Source of the DNA: Paenibacillus sp.
GTDB taxonomy: Bacteria; Bacillota; Bacilli; Paenibacillales; Paenibacillaceae
DNA: 64,000 nucleotides
Assembly: GCA_023512345.1 (NCBI GenBank)
Contig: JAILZT010000006.1
Location: forward strand, 62,001-126,000
Direction of reading: 5' to 3'
The notes beneath the pieces were generated by a model. The model was given only the letters and a program-made list of their open reading frames with translations, was not told the DNA's origin and made no database searches. This document shows positions 7,491-16,593 of the stretch, piece by piece. The position numbers were made by a program, and so were the translations under genes. Numbering within the stretch: position 1 is the stretch's first letter; each line of letters opens with the position of its first letter.

Positions 7491-9923
7491 CTAGAACCGG
7501 ACCGGGCTAATATTCCATATTTCTGAAGCATATCGGCTAATTGTATTATCACTTGAGAATTTACCCGAGTGGCCGATATTAATAATCGACTTCTTGAGCC
7601 AATCCTTCTGATTACGATAAGCACGATCAATTTCAACATGAGTTTCGACATAACTGGCGAAATCCTTCAGCACAAAGTACTCATCATTATTATCGAGCAG
7701 CGAATGGAAGATTTGGTCAAACTCCTGGGTATGACAACAGATAGGCCCCGGTAAAACCAACTGATCCAGGACTTCCTTCACGCGACTGTCCCCATTATAG
7801 ATGTCGCGGGCATAATACCCACCATACTGATAATAATCCAGCACCTGTTCAGCGCGAAGACCAAATAAAAACATATTGTCATCGCCGACCATTTCATGCA
7901 TTTCCACGTTAGCCCCATCCATAGTACCAATGGTTAGCGCACCGTTCATCATAAACTTCATATTTCCGGTTCCTGATGCTTCCTTACTGGCCGTTGAAAT
8001 TTGCTCACTGACATCAGCGGCGGGGATAATTTTTTCAGCCAATGAAACCGAGTAATTCTCCAAGAAGAATATACGGACCTTACCCTTAACATCAGGATCA
8101 TTGTTAACCAAGTCAGCGACGGTATTAATCAATTTAATAGTCCGTTTGGCCAAGTGATAACTTGGTGCTGCTTTAGCTCCGAAAATGAATGTACGAGGTA
8201 CCATATCCATGGACGGATTCGCTTTGATTTGATTATACAGATGCATTATATGAAGAACGTTAAGCAGTTGGCGCTTATACCCATGCAGCCTCTTTACATG
8301 TACATCAAAGATCGAATCTGGATCGACCTTCTCACCATGCTTGCTGCTGATAAATTCAGCCAAACGCAGTTTGTTTTGCCTTTTGATTCCTGCGATTTTC
8401 TCCTGGAAGGAGGAATCCTCGCAGTATTTGATAAGACCAATCATCTCCTGCGGATGTGTAATCCAGCGTGTACCAATAGCCTCGTTAATCAGATTGGTCA
8501 GCGGAGGATTCGCATGCATCAGCCACCGGCGATGGGTAATCCCATTGGTTTTGTTATTAAAGCGATGCGGGTAGAGCTCATCGAACAGCCTCATCTCACG
8601 TTTCCGCAAAATTTCTGTATGAAGTGCGGCGACGCCATTCACACTATAGCTGCCTACAATAGCCAAGTGAGCCATTCTCACCTGATCTCCATAAATAATA
8701 GCCATTTGCGAGATCCGGTCTTGTTCCCCCGGAAAACGCTCCATTAGTTCACGGCAGAATCGGGTGTTGATCTCATCAATAATTAGATGAATACGCGGCA
8801 ATAGCTCCTTAACCATTGTTATAGGCCATTTCTCCAAGGCTTCACTAAGAATAGTATGATTGGTATAAGAAACCATACGGGTCGTTAAGTCCCATGCCTT
8901 ATCCCAGTCCAATCCTTTCAGATCCATTAGAATCCGCATAAGTTCAGGAATGACCAGGGTCGGATGAGTATCATTAATATGAAGAGAAACCTTATCAGGA
9001 AGGGTATCATAGGGAAGCCCCAGCTTATCAAAAGTGCGAATTATACTTTGAAGACCTGCACTACACAGGAAATACTGCTGCTTCAAACGAAGAAGCTTGC
9101 CTTCATACTGAGAATCGTCGGGGTAGAGAAACTCCGAAATAGATTCTACTGAACGTTTATATTCAAGGAATTTATGATAATCCGACCCGCCTCGGGAACC
9201 GAACATCTTACCCGGCTGAGTAATAGATTCTGCACTCCAGTTACGCAGGGTATTCACATGCCTCCGGTCAGCACCAATCACAGGTACATCGTAAGGCACT
9301 GCACGGACGGCCTCATAATCCTTATGTTCAAATACTAATCGTCCATCCTGCTCATAGCTGTTCACATGTCCCCAGAATTTCACTTCCACTTGCTTATCTT
9401 CACGGCGTACTTCCCATACGTTGTCCTTTTGCAGCCAGTAATCGGGCAGCTCAACCTGATACCCGTCTACGATTTTCTGCTCAAATAGGCCGTATTTATA
9501 ACGTATGCCGGTACCATGCCCTGCATATTGAAGCGAAGCCAGTGAATCCAGAAAACAGGCTGCCAGCCGCCCTAGGCCGCCATTGCCAAGTCCAGCATCC
9601 GCTTCCTCTTCTTCAATATCCCGAAGACAAAAGCCGAGTTCTGCCAAACCTTCACGTACGACTTCCAGCACGCCCATATTTAGCAGGTTGTTGCCGAGAA
9701 GCCTGCCAATCAGAAACTCCATTGAAAAATAGTATACCTGCTTACCCTTATCGGCTTTGAACCTTTGGTTGGTTTCCACCCAATTACTGCCGGCATTTTC
9801 GCGAATCATGTTGCCTAAAGTGTTATAAATATCGGCATTAGAAGCTTCTTCGAGCGGTTTACCCAATTTCCCGATGAGTTTCTCGCGGAATACTTGTTTG
9901 AAAGTTTCTTTATCGTTAAACAA
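7491..9923 (-). CDS. glgP: Glycogen phosphorylase
   Basis: Phosphorolyses alpha-1,4-glucan to glucose-1-phosphate. About 810 residues, normal for GT35 phosphorylases. The pyridoxal phosphate lysine is visible in GTGNMKF (about residue 656), as are GLGNGGLGRLAACFLDS and NGITHRRW. The start is most likely TTG at 9923: a perfect AGGAGG lies 9 bases upstream of it, whereas the longer frame from GTG 9941 would put that ribosome binding site inside the coding sequence. Last gene of a glgC-glgD-glgP operon, 56 bases after glgD. Confidence 0.95.
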   Translation of the reverse strand: MFNDKETFKQVFREKLIGKLGKPLEEASNADIYNTLGNMIRENAGSNWVETNQRFKADKGKQVYYFSMEFLIGRLLGNNLLNMGVLEVVREGLAELGFCLRDIEEEEADAGLGNGGLGRLAACFLDSLASLQYAGHGTGIRYKYGLFEQKIVDGYQVELPDYWLQKDNVWEVRREDKQVEVKFWGHVNSYEQDGRLVFEHKDYEAVRAVPYDVPVIGADRRHVNTLRNWSAESITQPGKMFGSRGGSDYHKFLEYKRSVESISEFLYPDDSQYEGKLLRLKQQYFLCSAGLQSIIRTFDKLGLPYDTLPDKVSLHINDTHPTLVIPELMRILMDLKGLDWDKAWDLTTRMVSYTNHTILSEALEKWPITMVKELLPRIHLIIDEINTRFCRELMERFPGEQDRISQMAIIYGDQVRMAHLAIVGSYSVNGVAALHTEILRKREMRLFDELYPHRFNNKTNGITHRRWLMHANPPLTNLINEAIGTRWITHPQEMIGLIKYCEDSSFQEKIAGIKRQNKLRLAEFISSKHGEKVDPDSIFDVHVKRLHGYKRQLLNVLHIMHLYNQIKANPSMDMVPRTFIFGAKAAPSYHLAKRTIKLINTVADLVNNDPDVKGKVRIFFLENYSVSLAEKIIPAADVSEQISTASKEASGTGNMKFMMNGALTIGTMDGANVEMHEMVGDDNMFLFGLRAEQVLDYYQYGGYYARDIYNGDSRVKEVLDQLVLPGPICCHTQEFDQIFHSLLDNNDEYFVLKDFASYVETHVEIDRAYRNQKDWLKKSIINIGHSGKFSSDNTISRYASEIWNISPVRF

Positions 9924-9979
9924 TGGCAGGTTCCTCCTCACAAAAGCTTTTAAAAAAGTTCAGCGGACTTTGAAGTGTC

Positions 9980-11083
9980 TTATATTTTGCTACTCTTAGC
10001 GATAACAAACGGTCGTTTATGATCTCCGACAAGGATTCGATCTTTGCTAAGGTGTACGTCTTTATCCATAATAACATTCTCAATAACAGCATTCTCATCA
10101 ATTATGCATTTTTGCATGATGACAGAGTTCGTGATTCTTGCTCCCTTGCGTACTTGTACTCCCCGAAAAATAACGCTATTCTCTACCTTTCCGGCGATAA
10201 TACAACCATTTGCGATAAGCGAATTGCTCACTTCTGCGCTTTCGAGGTAGCGGGTTGGGGCTTCATATTTAATTTTGGTCTGTACCGGATAATCTTTAAA
10301 CAGGCCGGAGTAGTTATCAGGCTCCAGAAGCTCAAGACTATTCTTGTAATAACTTTCCAGAGAGTTAATGACGGCATGATACCCTTTGTACTCATACCCC
10401 GAAATCTTTAGATTATGACGGTTTTTCTGGATCACATCCCGGAAAAAGTAGCTTTCTCCATGGGCAATGCTGTATTTAACTTTCTCCAGAAAGAGTGCCT
10501 TCTCCATAATAAACATATCTAGGTATAGGTTTTTATGATCCTTCTCGTGATGAATACTGGTTACATTATTATCTTCATCTACCTCGACCCGCTGACACAG
10601 TTCATGTTCGGGCTGAAGCTGATCTATTTTTTTGTAAACAACGGTTACATCTGAACCCTTCTCCATATGAAACCTGTACATATCCTCGATATCAACCGTC
10701 GAGATATGCTGCGTACCAGAGAATACAATATATTTGGCTGAAGCACGTTTGAAAAAGTCTAAGTTGTTATGGAAATGCTGTAAGTCACCTAATGAAGTAT
10801 CGGTTGGATCATTCCAATCTGGAGGCAAAATGAACAGCCCTCCATGTTTACGGTTCATGTCCCATGATTTTCCATCGCCTAAGTGATCCATCAGTGAACG
10901 GTATTTGCGGCGAACAAACAACCCTACGCTCTCCAGATCAGCACGCATCATATTCGAAAGAACAAAGTCAATCAGCCGATAACGGCTGGCAAAAGGGACG
11001 GCCGCCCCTGAGCGAAAATAGGTCAGTTCATTTAAATTATCCAATTCATGGTCCAAATTGATTACACCCATGAGTTGCTTCAT
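9980..11083 (-). CDS. glgD: GlgD, regulatory subunit of glucose-1-phosphate adenylyltransferase
   Basis: Partner of GlgC in ADP-glucose synthesis. It has the nucleotidyltransferase fold followed by a C-terminal left-handed beta-helix (hexapeptide-like NSVIFRGVQVRKGARI), 367 residues. The N-terminal nucleotide loop GGxGxRL present in GlgC is lost (the region reads NLDHELDNLNEL), as expected for the non-catalytic GlgD type. ATG 11083 is preceded by GGTGG and lies 23 bases behind glgC, so the two are co-transcribed and probably form a hetero-oligomer. Confidence 0.92.
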   Translation of the reverse strand: MKQLMGVINLDHELDNLNELTYFRSGAAVPFASRYRLIDFVLSNMMRADLESVGLFVRRKYRSLMDHLGDGKSWDMNRKHGGLFILPPDWNDPTDTSLGDLQHFHNNLDFFKRASAKYIVFSGTQHISTVDIEDMYRFHMEKGSDVTVVYKKIDQLQPEHELCQRVEVDEDNNVTSIHHEKDHKNLYLDMFIMEKALFLEKVKYSIAHGESYFFRDVIQKNRHNLKISGYEYKGYHAVINSLESYYKNSLELLEPDNYSGLFKDYPVQTKIKYEAPTRYLESAEVSNSLIANGCIIAGKVENSVIFRGVQVRKGARITNSVIMQKCIIDENAVIENVIMDKDVHLSKDRILVGDHKRPFVIAKSSKI

Positions 11084-11106
11084 CGGAATCCACCGTCCTC
11101 TAATCG

Positions 11107-12270
11107 TTATATGGTTTTGGCTGCGATTGGTTTTCTTTTTTTGCTTTTTTTGTCAATTAGAAGGATATCATCCTCATTCTCCCGCTCAATGCCAATATCC
11201 ATATTATCTTCGATTACCATATTTTCGCTGATGATGGCTTTGTGAATCCGTACATTCTTGCCAATTTTAACTTTAGGCATAATAACGGAGTCTGTGATCA
11301 CACTTCCTTCGCCCACTTCCACACCATAAAACAGTACGGAGTGATTGACCTCACCATGAACTATACATCCTTCGTTAACAATGCAGCTTGAGACTTTCGC
11401 TCCAGGAGCGACATATTGTGCCGGTTGGTTTGGATTGCGAGTATATATCCGCCAGTTCGGGTCGTTCAAGTTCAGCGGCGGATTGTCACTTAACAAATCC
11501 ATATTTGCTTCCCATAAGCTGTTAACAGTACCCACATCTCTCCAATATCCTTCGAATGGATAAGCAAAGAGGGAATTGTTATTGTCCAGCATCATAGGAA
11601 TGATATCTTTACCGAAATCATGAGAAGATAACGTATTTTCTCCATCTTCCAACAGATATTTCCTTAGGACTTCCCATTTGAAAATATAAACGCCCATTGA
11701 AGCCAATGTACTCTTCGGTTTGGAGGGCTTCTCATCGAATTCGTAAATTTTAAGATCTTCATCCGTATTCAATATGCCAAAACGGCTAGCTTCTTCCAAA
11801 GGAACGTCGATAACAGAGATCGTGCAGTCTGCTTCTCTTGCCTTGTGGTATTGGAGCATAGCGTTGTAGTCCATTTTGTAGATATGATCCCCTGATAAAA
11901 TTAGCACGTGCTCAGGATCAAACTGATCAACAAATTTCAAGTTACGGTAAATCGCATCCGCAGTCCCGCGGTACCAACTGCTTCCATTCTCACGTTCATG
12001 TGGAGGTAATACGAATACCCCGCCATTCTTTCGATTCAAGTCCCAATCATTTCCCACTCCAATATAGGAATGTAGTACAAGGGGCTCATACTGGGTTAAA
12101 ACACCAACTGTATCAATTCCCGAATTCGTGCAGTTACTTAATGGGAAATCAATAATCCGATAAGTGCCACCAAAATATACAGCTGGTTTAGCTAGTGACT
12201 TGGTCAGCGACTTCAACCTTTTGCCTTGGCCTCCCGCTAATAACATGGCCACCATCTCTTTTTTCTTCAT
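11107..12270 (-). CDS. glgC: Glucose-1-phosphate adenylyltransferase
   Basis: Makes ADP-glucose from ATP and glucose-1-phosphate, the committed step of bacterial glycogen synthesis. Of normal length at 387 residues. The nucleotide-binding AGGQGKRL, the [20 protein letters not shown] stretch and the C-terminal beta-helix are all visible. A strong AAGGAGG precedes the ATG at 12270. First gene of the operon; glgA (synthase) and glgB (branching enzyme), often in the same cluster in Bacillus, are not present here. Confidence 0.95.
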   Translation of the reverse strand: MKKKEMVAMLLAGGQGKRLKSLTKSLAKPAVYFGGTYRIIDFPLSNCTNSGIDTVGVLTQYEPLVLHSYIGVGNDWDLNRKNGGVFVLPPHERENGSSWYRGTADAIYRNLKFVDQFDPEHVLILSGDHIYKMDYNAMLQYHKAREADCTISVIDVPLEEASRFGILNTDEDLKIYEFDEKPSKPKSTLASMGVYIFKWEVLRKYLLEDGENTLSSHDFGKDIIPMMLDNNNSLFAYPFEGYWRDVGTVNSLWEANMDLLSDNPPLNLNDPNWRIYTRNPNQPAQYVAPGAKVSSCIVNEGCIVHGEVNHSVLFYGVEVGEGSVITDSVIMPKVKIGKNVRIHKAIISENMVIEDNMDIGIERENEDDILLIDKKSKKRKPIAAKTI

Positions 12271-12690
12271 GGAAGAGCCTCCTTGACCTATAAATAGTAA
12301 AGCGACAGAAAAAGTTGAGTGAATGCAGAAAGAAGTAATCTTAAAGAAATGAGCTTTGAACTAGGAAGCCTTACAAGGTTAACAAACGGGGAACCACATG
12401 AAAAGGATGTATACCAGAATGGAGAGAGCTCTCCATAACCTAGATATATCCTATATTGTAATGTGTTCGCTAACCGTAGTCAAAACCCTTTATCACATCC
12501 AAAAATCTCCTCATTATGTTATTACAACCATACTAAATCCCCTTAACCTCTTATATTATGATTAACCAATATCATTAACCATGAACGAACAAATTTAATC
12601 CAATTCCAAAAGAGTCAAGCGATCTTCAGCAAACATTCAACCGAATATGTCATAATATTTCTAACGACTATTTACAATGGAGGGATGAGA
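12271..12690. other. Divergent intergenic region between glgC and the response regulator
   Basis: About 420 bases without a gene. It must hold the promoters for glgC (leftward) and the two-component system (rightward), but no pair of -35/-10 hexamers is convincing. It contains an 18-base palindrome at 12419-12436 (ATGGAGAG, 2 bases, CTCTCCAT) that could be an operator. AT-rich and otherwise featureless. Confidence 0.6.
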
Positions 12691-13377
12691 GTGAAAGCTA
12701 CCCAAGGTGTACGACTTTTACTCGTGGACGATGAGCCGCACATTTTACAATTCTTGGAGCTTGGTCTGATTAATGAAGGCTATGAAGTACAGACTGCTCC
12801 AGATGGAATATCAGCAATAGCTATTGCAGCAGATTTTAAACCGCATGTGGCAATTCTTGATGTTATGATGCCCGGAATGGACGGTTTTGAAGTCTGCCGT
12901 TATCTCAGATCCGAAGAGAATGAAATTGCTGTCATCATGCTTACCGCTAAAGACGAGATTGATGATCGCGTTAAAGGCCTGTCCATCGGTGCCGACGATT
13001 ATATGGTCAAACCTTTTAGCTTTGACGAACTGCTGGCTAGGATTCAGGCAAGACTACGCAATCATTTCCCTGGTTTGCTTGGTGAGGTGCGCTGTGGTCC
13101 TTTCCGTATCGACGGACGACGAAAGGAAATACGACATAAGGATGAGGTATTAGAACTGTCACCAACAGAATACGAGCTGCTTCAATACCTTGTCATTAAT
13201 CACGGACTTGTGCTCAGTAAAGCTATGATACTCGATAAAGTGTGGGGTTATGACTTTGGAGGAGAGGAAAATATTGTAGAGGTCTACATTCGCTCACTCC
13301 GTGAGAAGCTCGGGGATAAAGAACACCGCATCATTCGGACGCTGCGAGGAGCAGGTTATCGAGTGGATCTCGTATGA
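12691..13377 (+). CDS. Two-component response regulator, OmpR/PhoB family
   Basis: Receiver domain plus winged-helix output domain, 228 residues. The acidic pocket (LLVDDEP, residues 13-14), phospho-acceptor Asp57 (ILDVMMPGMDG) and conserved Lys in MVKPF are intact; the C-terminal output domain ends REKLGDKEHRIIRTLRGAGY. Start GTG 12691 is preferred to ATG 12685 because GGAGG at 12679-12683 is too close to the ATG. It overlaps the sensor kinase by four bases (ATGA), so the pair is translationally coupled. Confidence 0.94.
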   Translation: MKATQGVRLLLVDDEPHILQFLELGLINEGYEVQTAPDGISAIAIAADFKPHVAILDVMMPGMDGFEVCRYLRSEENEIAVIMLTAKDEIDDRVKGLSIGADDYMVKPFSFDELLARIQARLRNHFPGLLGEVRCGPFRIDGRRKEIRHKDEVLELSPTEYELLQYLVINHGLVLSKAMILDKVWGYDFGGEENIVEVYIRSLREKLGDKEHRIIRTLRGAGYRVDLV

Positions 13378-14909
13378 ATGGACGAATCTTAGGCTTGATT
13401 CGGCATCTGGCTCCTCGTTCTCTACGAAAGCAGTTGCTGGCGACCTCACTGCTCATTCTGTCAGGATTACTACTGCTTATTGGAGTACTGCAATACGCGC
13501 TGATGCGGGATTTTATTTATAGCAACAGAGTCGACTCCATGGAAACTCAAATGCGATCTGTCCCCCGTGAGCTATATTTCAACTTTCTTAACTATAAAAC
13601 TTCCTCAAATGGAAAGAACACAGGCCTTAAAGTTCCCCTTGGCGGCGGACGTTTCGACGGGGACAGACGCCCCCTTCTCTTGGATGCCCATACAACCATA
13701 GCTATCTATAGTTCCGACGGTACTTTTAGGGATTTCCAGCAAGAGACCTTGTCTGATTCAGCTGCTCCTAGACTATCTGACGCGGAATACAAAGACCTGC
13801 TGTCCCGAACAACAGAAAGAGCAACCGGTGAATACAAGCTCATTACTGCTGAAGACGGCAGTGAGCATCTGGCGGTATTTATGAGTTTGGGGAGACCTGA
13901 AAATGCCAAGCTGCTGCTGCAAATGAGTATGAATTCAGGTCCTCTAAACGATGTAATCATGCAACAACTATTTGTTTTTGCCGCTCTGTCGGTGGTTGCG
14001 TTATTAGCAGGTCTCTTTATGTATTTACCTGCGTTACGCAAAACACTCATTCCTTTATCCAACATGGGGGAAACCGCGCATATTATTGATGCAGGTAATC
14101 TGGATGTAAGATTCCCTGTTGAACAGGGGCAGACTGAGATTGACAAGCTATCGCTTTCTTTTAATGGAATGTTAGAGCGTTTGGAAATATCGTTCCACAA
14201 TGAACGGGAAGCTAAAGAGCAGATGCGGCGGTTTGCGGCGGATGCCTCCCACGAACTGAGAACTCCACTTACCTCCATTCATGGCTTCTTAGAGGTACTA
14301 TTGCGGGGAGCCGCTGATAACAAGGAACAACTATACAGCTCGCTGCGCAGTATGCATGGTGAATCGAAGCGGATTAACAAGCTGGTAGAGGATCTGCTGC
14401 TGCTTGCCCGCATGGACGGAGCTCCACAACTGCGGGTAAAAGAGCTTCTGCTTGGAGAAGTCATTGTGGAAATGCAGCCTCATCTTCTAGTGCTGGCCGG
14501 AAATCGCAAGGTGACTTTCGATATTTCTTATGGCATCCGCGGTATATACGACCCTGATAAAATAAAGCAGGTTATTCTAAATCTATTCCACAATGCGGTT
14601 CAACATACGGATCCAGAAAAGGGAATCATTTATTTAGCTTTGCACACCCGAGGTGCTCATGCTGAACTAACCCTCAGAGATAACGGATCTGGTATCTCTG
14701 CCGAACATATTCCGCATATATTTGACAGATTTTATCGAAGTGATTCTTCGCGAACACGTAAATACGGTGGGTCCGGCCTTGGTTTATCTATCACAAAATC
14801 TATCGTAGAAGCACACCGCGGAGAGATTAAGGCAAGTAGTGATCCCGAGTCTGGAACAACTTTCTACGTCACCCTTCCTTACCTGGAAGGATTAGCTAAA
14901 GGTCAGTAA
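13374..14909 (+). CDS. Two-component sensor histidine kinase
   Basis: Membrane sensor kinase of 511 residues. Order: N-terminal membrane segment (about 20-42), a ~150-residue extracytoplasmic sensor region, a second membrane segment (about 200-220), HAMP, then the HisKA dimerisation helix with His293 (ASHELRTPLTS) and the ATPase domain with N (NLFHNAVQH), G1 (DNGSGIS), F (FDRFYRSD) and G2 (YGGSGLGLSI) boxes, all intact. The stimulus is unknown. Its partner is the overlapping upstream regulator; likely targets would be adjacent genes or itself. Confidence 0.94.
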   Translation: MNGRILGLIRHLAPRSLRKQLLATSLLILSGLLLLIGVLQYALMRDFIYSNRVDSMETQMRSVPRELYFNFLNYKTSSNGKNTGLKVPLGGGRFDGDRRPLLLDAHTTIAIYSSDGTFRDFQQETLSDSAAPRLSDAEYKDLLSRTTERATGEYKLITAEDGSEHLAVFMSLGRPENAKLLLQMSMNSGPLNDVIMQQLFVFAALSVVALLAGLFMYLPALRKTLIPLSNMGETAHIIDAGNLDVRFPVEQGQTEIDKLSLSFNGMLERLEISFHNEREAKEQMRRFAADASHELRTPLTSIHGFLEVLLRGAADNKEQLYSSLRSMHGESKRINKLVEDLLLLARMDGAPQLRVKELLLGEVIVEMQPHLLVLAGNRKVTFDISYGIRGIYDPDKIKQVILNLFHNAVQHTDPEKGIIYLALHTRGAHAELTLRDNGSGISAEHIPHIFDRFYRSDSSRTRKYGGSGLGLSITKSIVEAHRGEIKASSDPESGTTFYVTLPYLEGLAKGQ

Positions 14910-14965
14910 TTAACGTTATAATAGTAAGTGATAATTGACTATTAAACTTTTAGGAGGCTATGAAC

Positions 14966-15532
14966 ATGTACGATATCGCCGTGATAGGAGCAGGACCCGC
15001 CGGTGCAAGCGCAGCTTTGTTCGCCGCAAAGGCAGGAAAGAAAACACTGCTGATTGATAATGACAAGGGCATGACCCGCAGAGGATGGTATGAAAACTAC
15101 TATGGTATCTCTGAAATTGGAGGGCCTGATCTGGTCGAAACCGGACATAAGCAAGCTGTGAAGTTTGGTGCGGAGCTTGTTACGGAGCAGGCTGTTAATC
15201 TTGTTCCAAGCGGAGCCAGCTTTATGATTGAAAGCGAAAGCGGCATAACCTATGAAGCGAAGCATGTCATACTTGCCACTGGTGTACTAACTGATCTGGC
15301 AGCTAAGGCTGGTGTTGAAACGAAAGACGGTACAGAACCGAGAATTAAAACGGTTGTAGCCGTTAACGCAGAAGGCAAAACGAATGTTGAGGGTATTTGG
15401 GCCGCAGGAACTGTTGCTGGAGTAAGCGTACACGCGATCATAACTGCAGGCGACGGAGCAAAGGTTGCTATTAATGTCATCAGTGAACTAAACGGTACTC
15501 GTTACGTTGATCATGATGTTTTGAAAGCCTAA
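14966..15532 (+). CDS. Short FAD-dependent oxidoreductase, thioredoxin-reductase-like without redox domain
   Basis: About 188 residues, roughly 60% of a thioredoxin reductase. Both halves of the FAD-binding domain are there: the N-terminal dinucleotide loop GAGPAGASAA and the C-terminal flavin segment GIWAAGTVAGVSVHAIITAG. The NADPH domain and its CxxC disulfide are missing altogether, and the protein has no cysteine pair. ATG 14966 is 8 bases after AGGAGG; ATG 14960 is too close. It follows the kinase gene by 56 bases and may share its transcript. Electron donor and acceptor are unknown. Confidence 0.85.
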   Translation: MYDIAVIGAGPAGASAALFAAKAGKKTLLIDNDKGMTRRGWYENYYGISEIGGPDLVETGHKQAVKFGAELVTEQAVNLVPSGASFMIESESGITYEAKHVILATGVLTDLAAKAGVETKDGTEPRIKTVVAVNAEGKTNVEGIWAAGTVAGVSVHAIITAGDGAKVAINVISELNGTRYVDHDVLKA

Positions 15533-15540
15533 TATACATA

Positions 15541-15582
15541 AAAACCGGAGGATAGACTGAAGAGTCTGTCTTCCGGTTTTTT
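15541..15582 (+). terminator. Bidirectional terminator between FAD oxidoreductase and glycosyltransferase
   Basis: Long hairpin with arms beginning AAAACCGGA and ending TCCGGTTTT, with T runs on both strands, in the gap between two convergent genes. Confidence 0.88.
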
Positions 15583-15590
15583 GCGTTAGC

Positions 15591-16574
15591 TTATTTATGG
15601 ATGCTTGCTAACTCTTGTTCCTTTGCCGTCTGCTGATTCATTCCTCCGTAAACATCCTGAACGATATATAGAGGACGCCCCTTGGTCTCATCATAAATCC
15701 GGCCGACGTACTCACCCAGAATGCCAAGCATAATCAGCACAAAGCCGTTAAACGTAAGGGTTATTCCAATCATTGAAGCCCAGCCCTTGACTACAGATTC
15801 CGTGAAAATAGCCAGATAGATGACATATATGAGGTACAGAAACCCCGATGCAGACAATAATGCACCTAGATACCCAGCAAGTTTTAGCGGTTTATAAGAA
15901 AAGGACGTAATCCCATCGAGCGACAGCTTGATCATTCGCTTTAGTGGATATTTGGTCTCTCCCGCCAAACGTTCATCCCTTTCATACTCAATAGCCTTTT
16001 GACGGAAGCCCACCCAGCTTACCAGTCCGCGTACAAAACGATTCTTCTCGGGCAAACGCTTCAGTTGATCACATACCTTACGATCGATAAGACGGAAATC
16101 ACCTGTATCTACCGGTATTGAGATATCAGTTGAATATCGAAGTACTCTATAGAAGAGGCTGGCTGTCCATTTCTTAAAAAGAGACTCTCCCCGCCGTTTC
16201 ACTCGCTTAGCATAAACAACATCATAACCCTTTTTCCATTCCTTAATCATATCCAGAATTAACTCCGGAGGGTCCTGCATGTCAGCATCAATGATAATGA
16301 CCGCATCACCCAATGCGTAATCCATACCGGCCGTAATCGCTATCTGATGTCCAAAATTACGGGAAAGGTCGATTAGCTTGACGCTCTCATCCCAATAGCT
16401 GTATTCCTCTATCATTTCTGCACAGTGGTCCGAACTCCCATCGTTAACGAAAAGAAGCTCGTAAGCCTCACCTGTCATTCCCATCACTTTCTTAATTCTT
16501 CGGTACGTTTCCTGAATGACCGCTTCTTCATTAAACATAGGGATAATAATGGAATAGCGCACTTTGATACTCAT
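15591..16574 (-). CDS. GT2 glycosyltransferase, polyprenol-phosphate sugar synthase type
   Basis: Transfers a sugar from a nucleotide donor to undecaprenyl phosphate, making a lipid-linked donor for the membrane glycosyltransferase encoded just upstream. 327 residues: an N-terminal GT-A domain with IIIPMFNEE, the metal-binding IIIDADMQDPPE and a cluster of basic residues, then two C-terminal membrane helices, as in DPM1/GtrB/CsbB proteins. A strong AAGGAGG precedes the ATG. It is the second gene of a two-gene operon resembling B. subtilis ykcB-ykcC; the sugar is not determinable here. Confidence 0.9.
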   Translation of the reverse strand: MSIKVRYSIIIPMFNEEAVIQETYRRIKKVMGMTGEAYELLFVNDGSSDHCAEMIEEYSYWDESVKLIDLSRNFGHQIAITAGMDYALGDAVIIIDADMQDPPELILDMIKEWKKGYDVVYAKRVKRRGESLFKKWTASLFYRVLRYSTDISIPVDTGDFRLIDRKVCDQLKRLPEKNRFVRGLVSWVGFRQKAIEYERDERLAGETKYPLKRMIKLSLDGITSFSYKPLKLAGYLGALLSASGFLYLIYVIYLAIFTESVVKGWASMIGITLTFNGFVLIMLGILGEYVGRIYDETKGRPLYIVQDVYGGMNQQTAKEQELASIHK

Positions 16575-16593
16575 GGGCCGCTCCTCCTTACTT

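Noticed and set aside
8154..8747. 197-codon rightward open frame inside glgP
   Set aside because: Antisense shadow of a strongly conserved enzyme; no start signal and no similarity.
9923..9941. GTG at 9941 as the glgP start
   Set aside because: It would place the only AGGAGG inside the coding sequence and has no ribosome binding site of its own.
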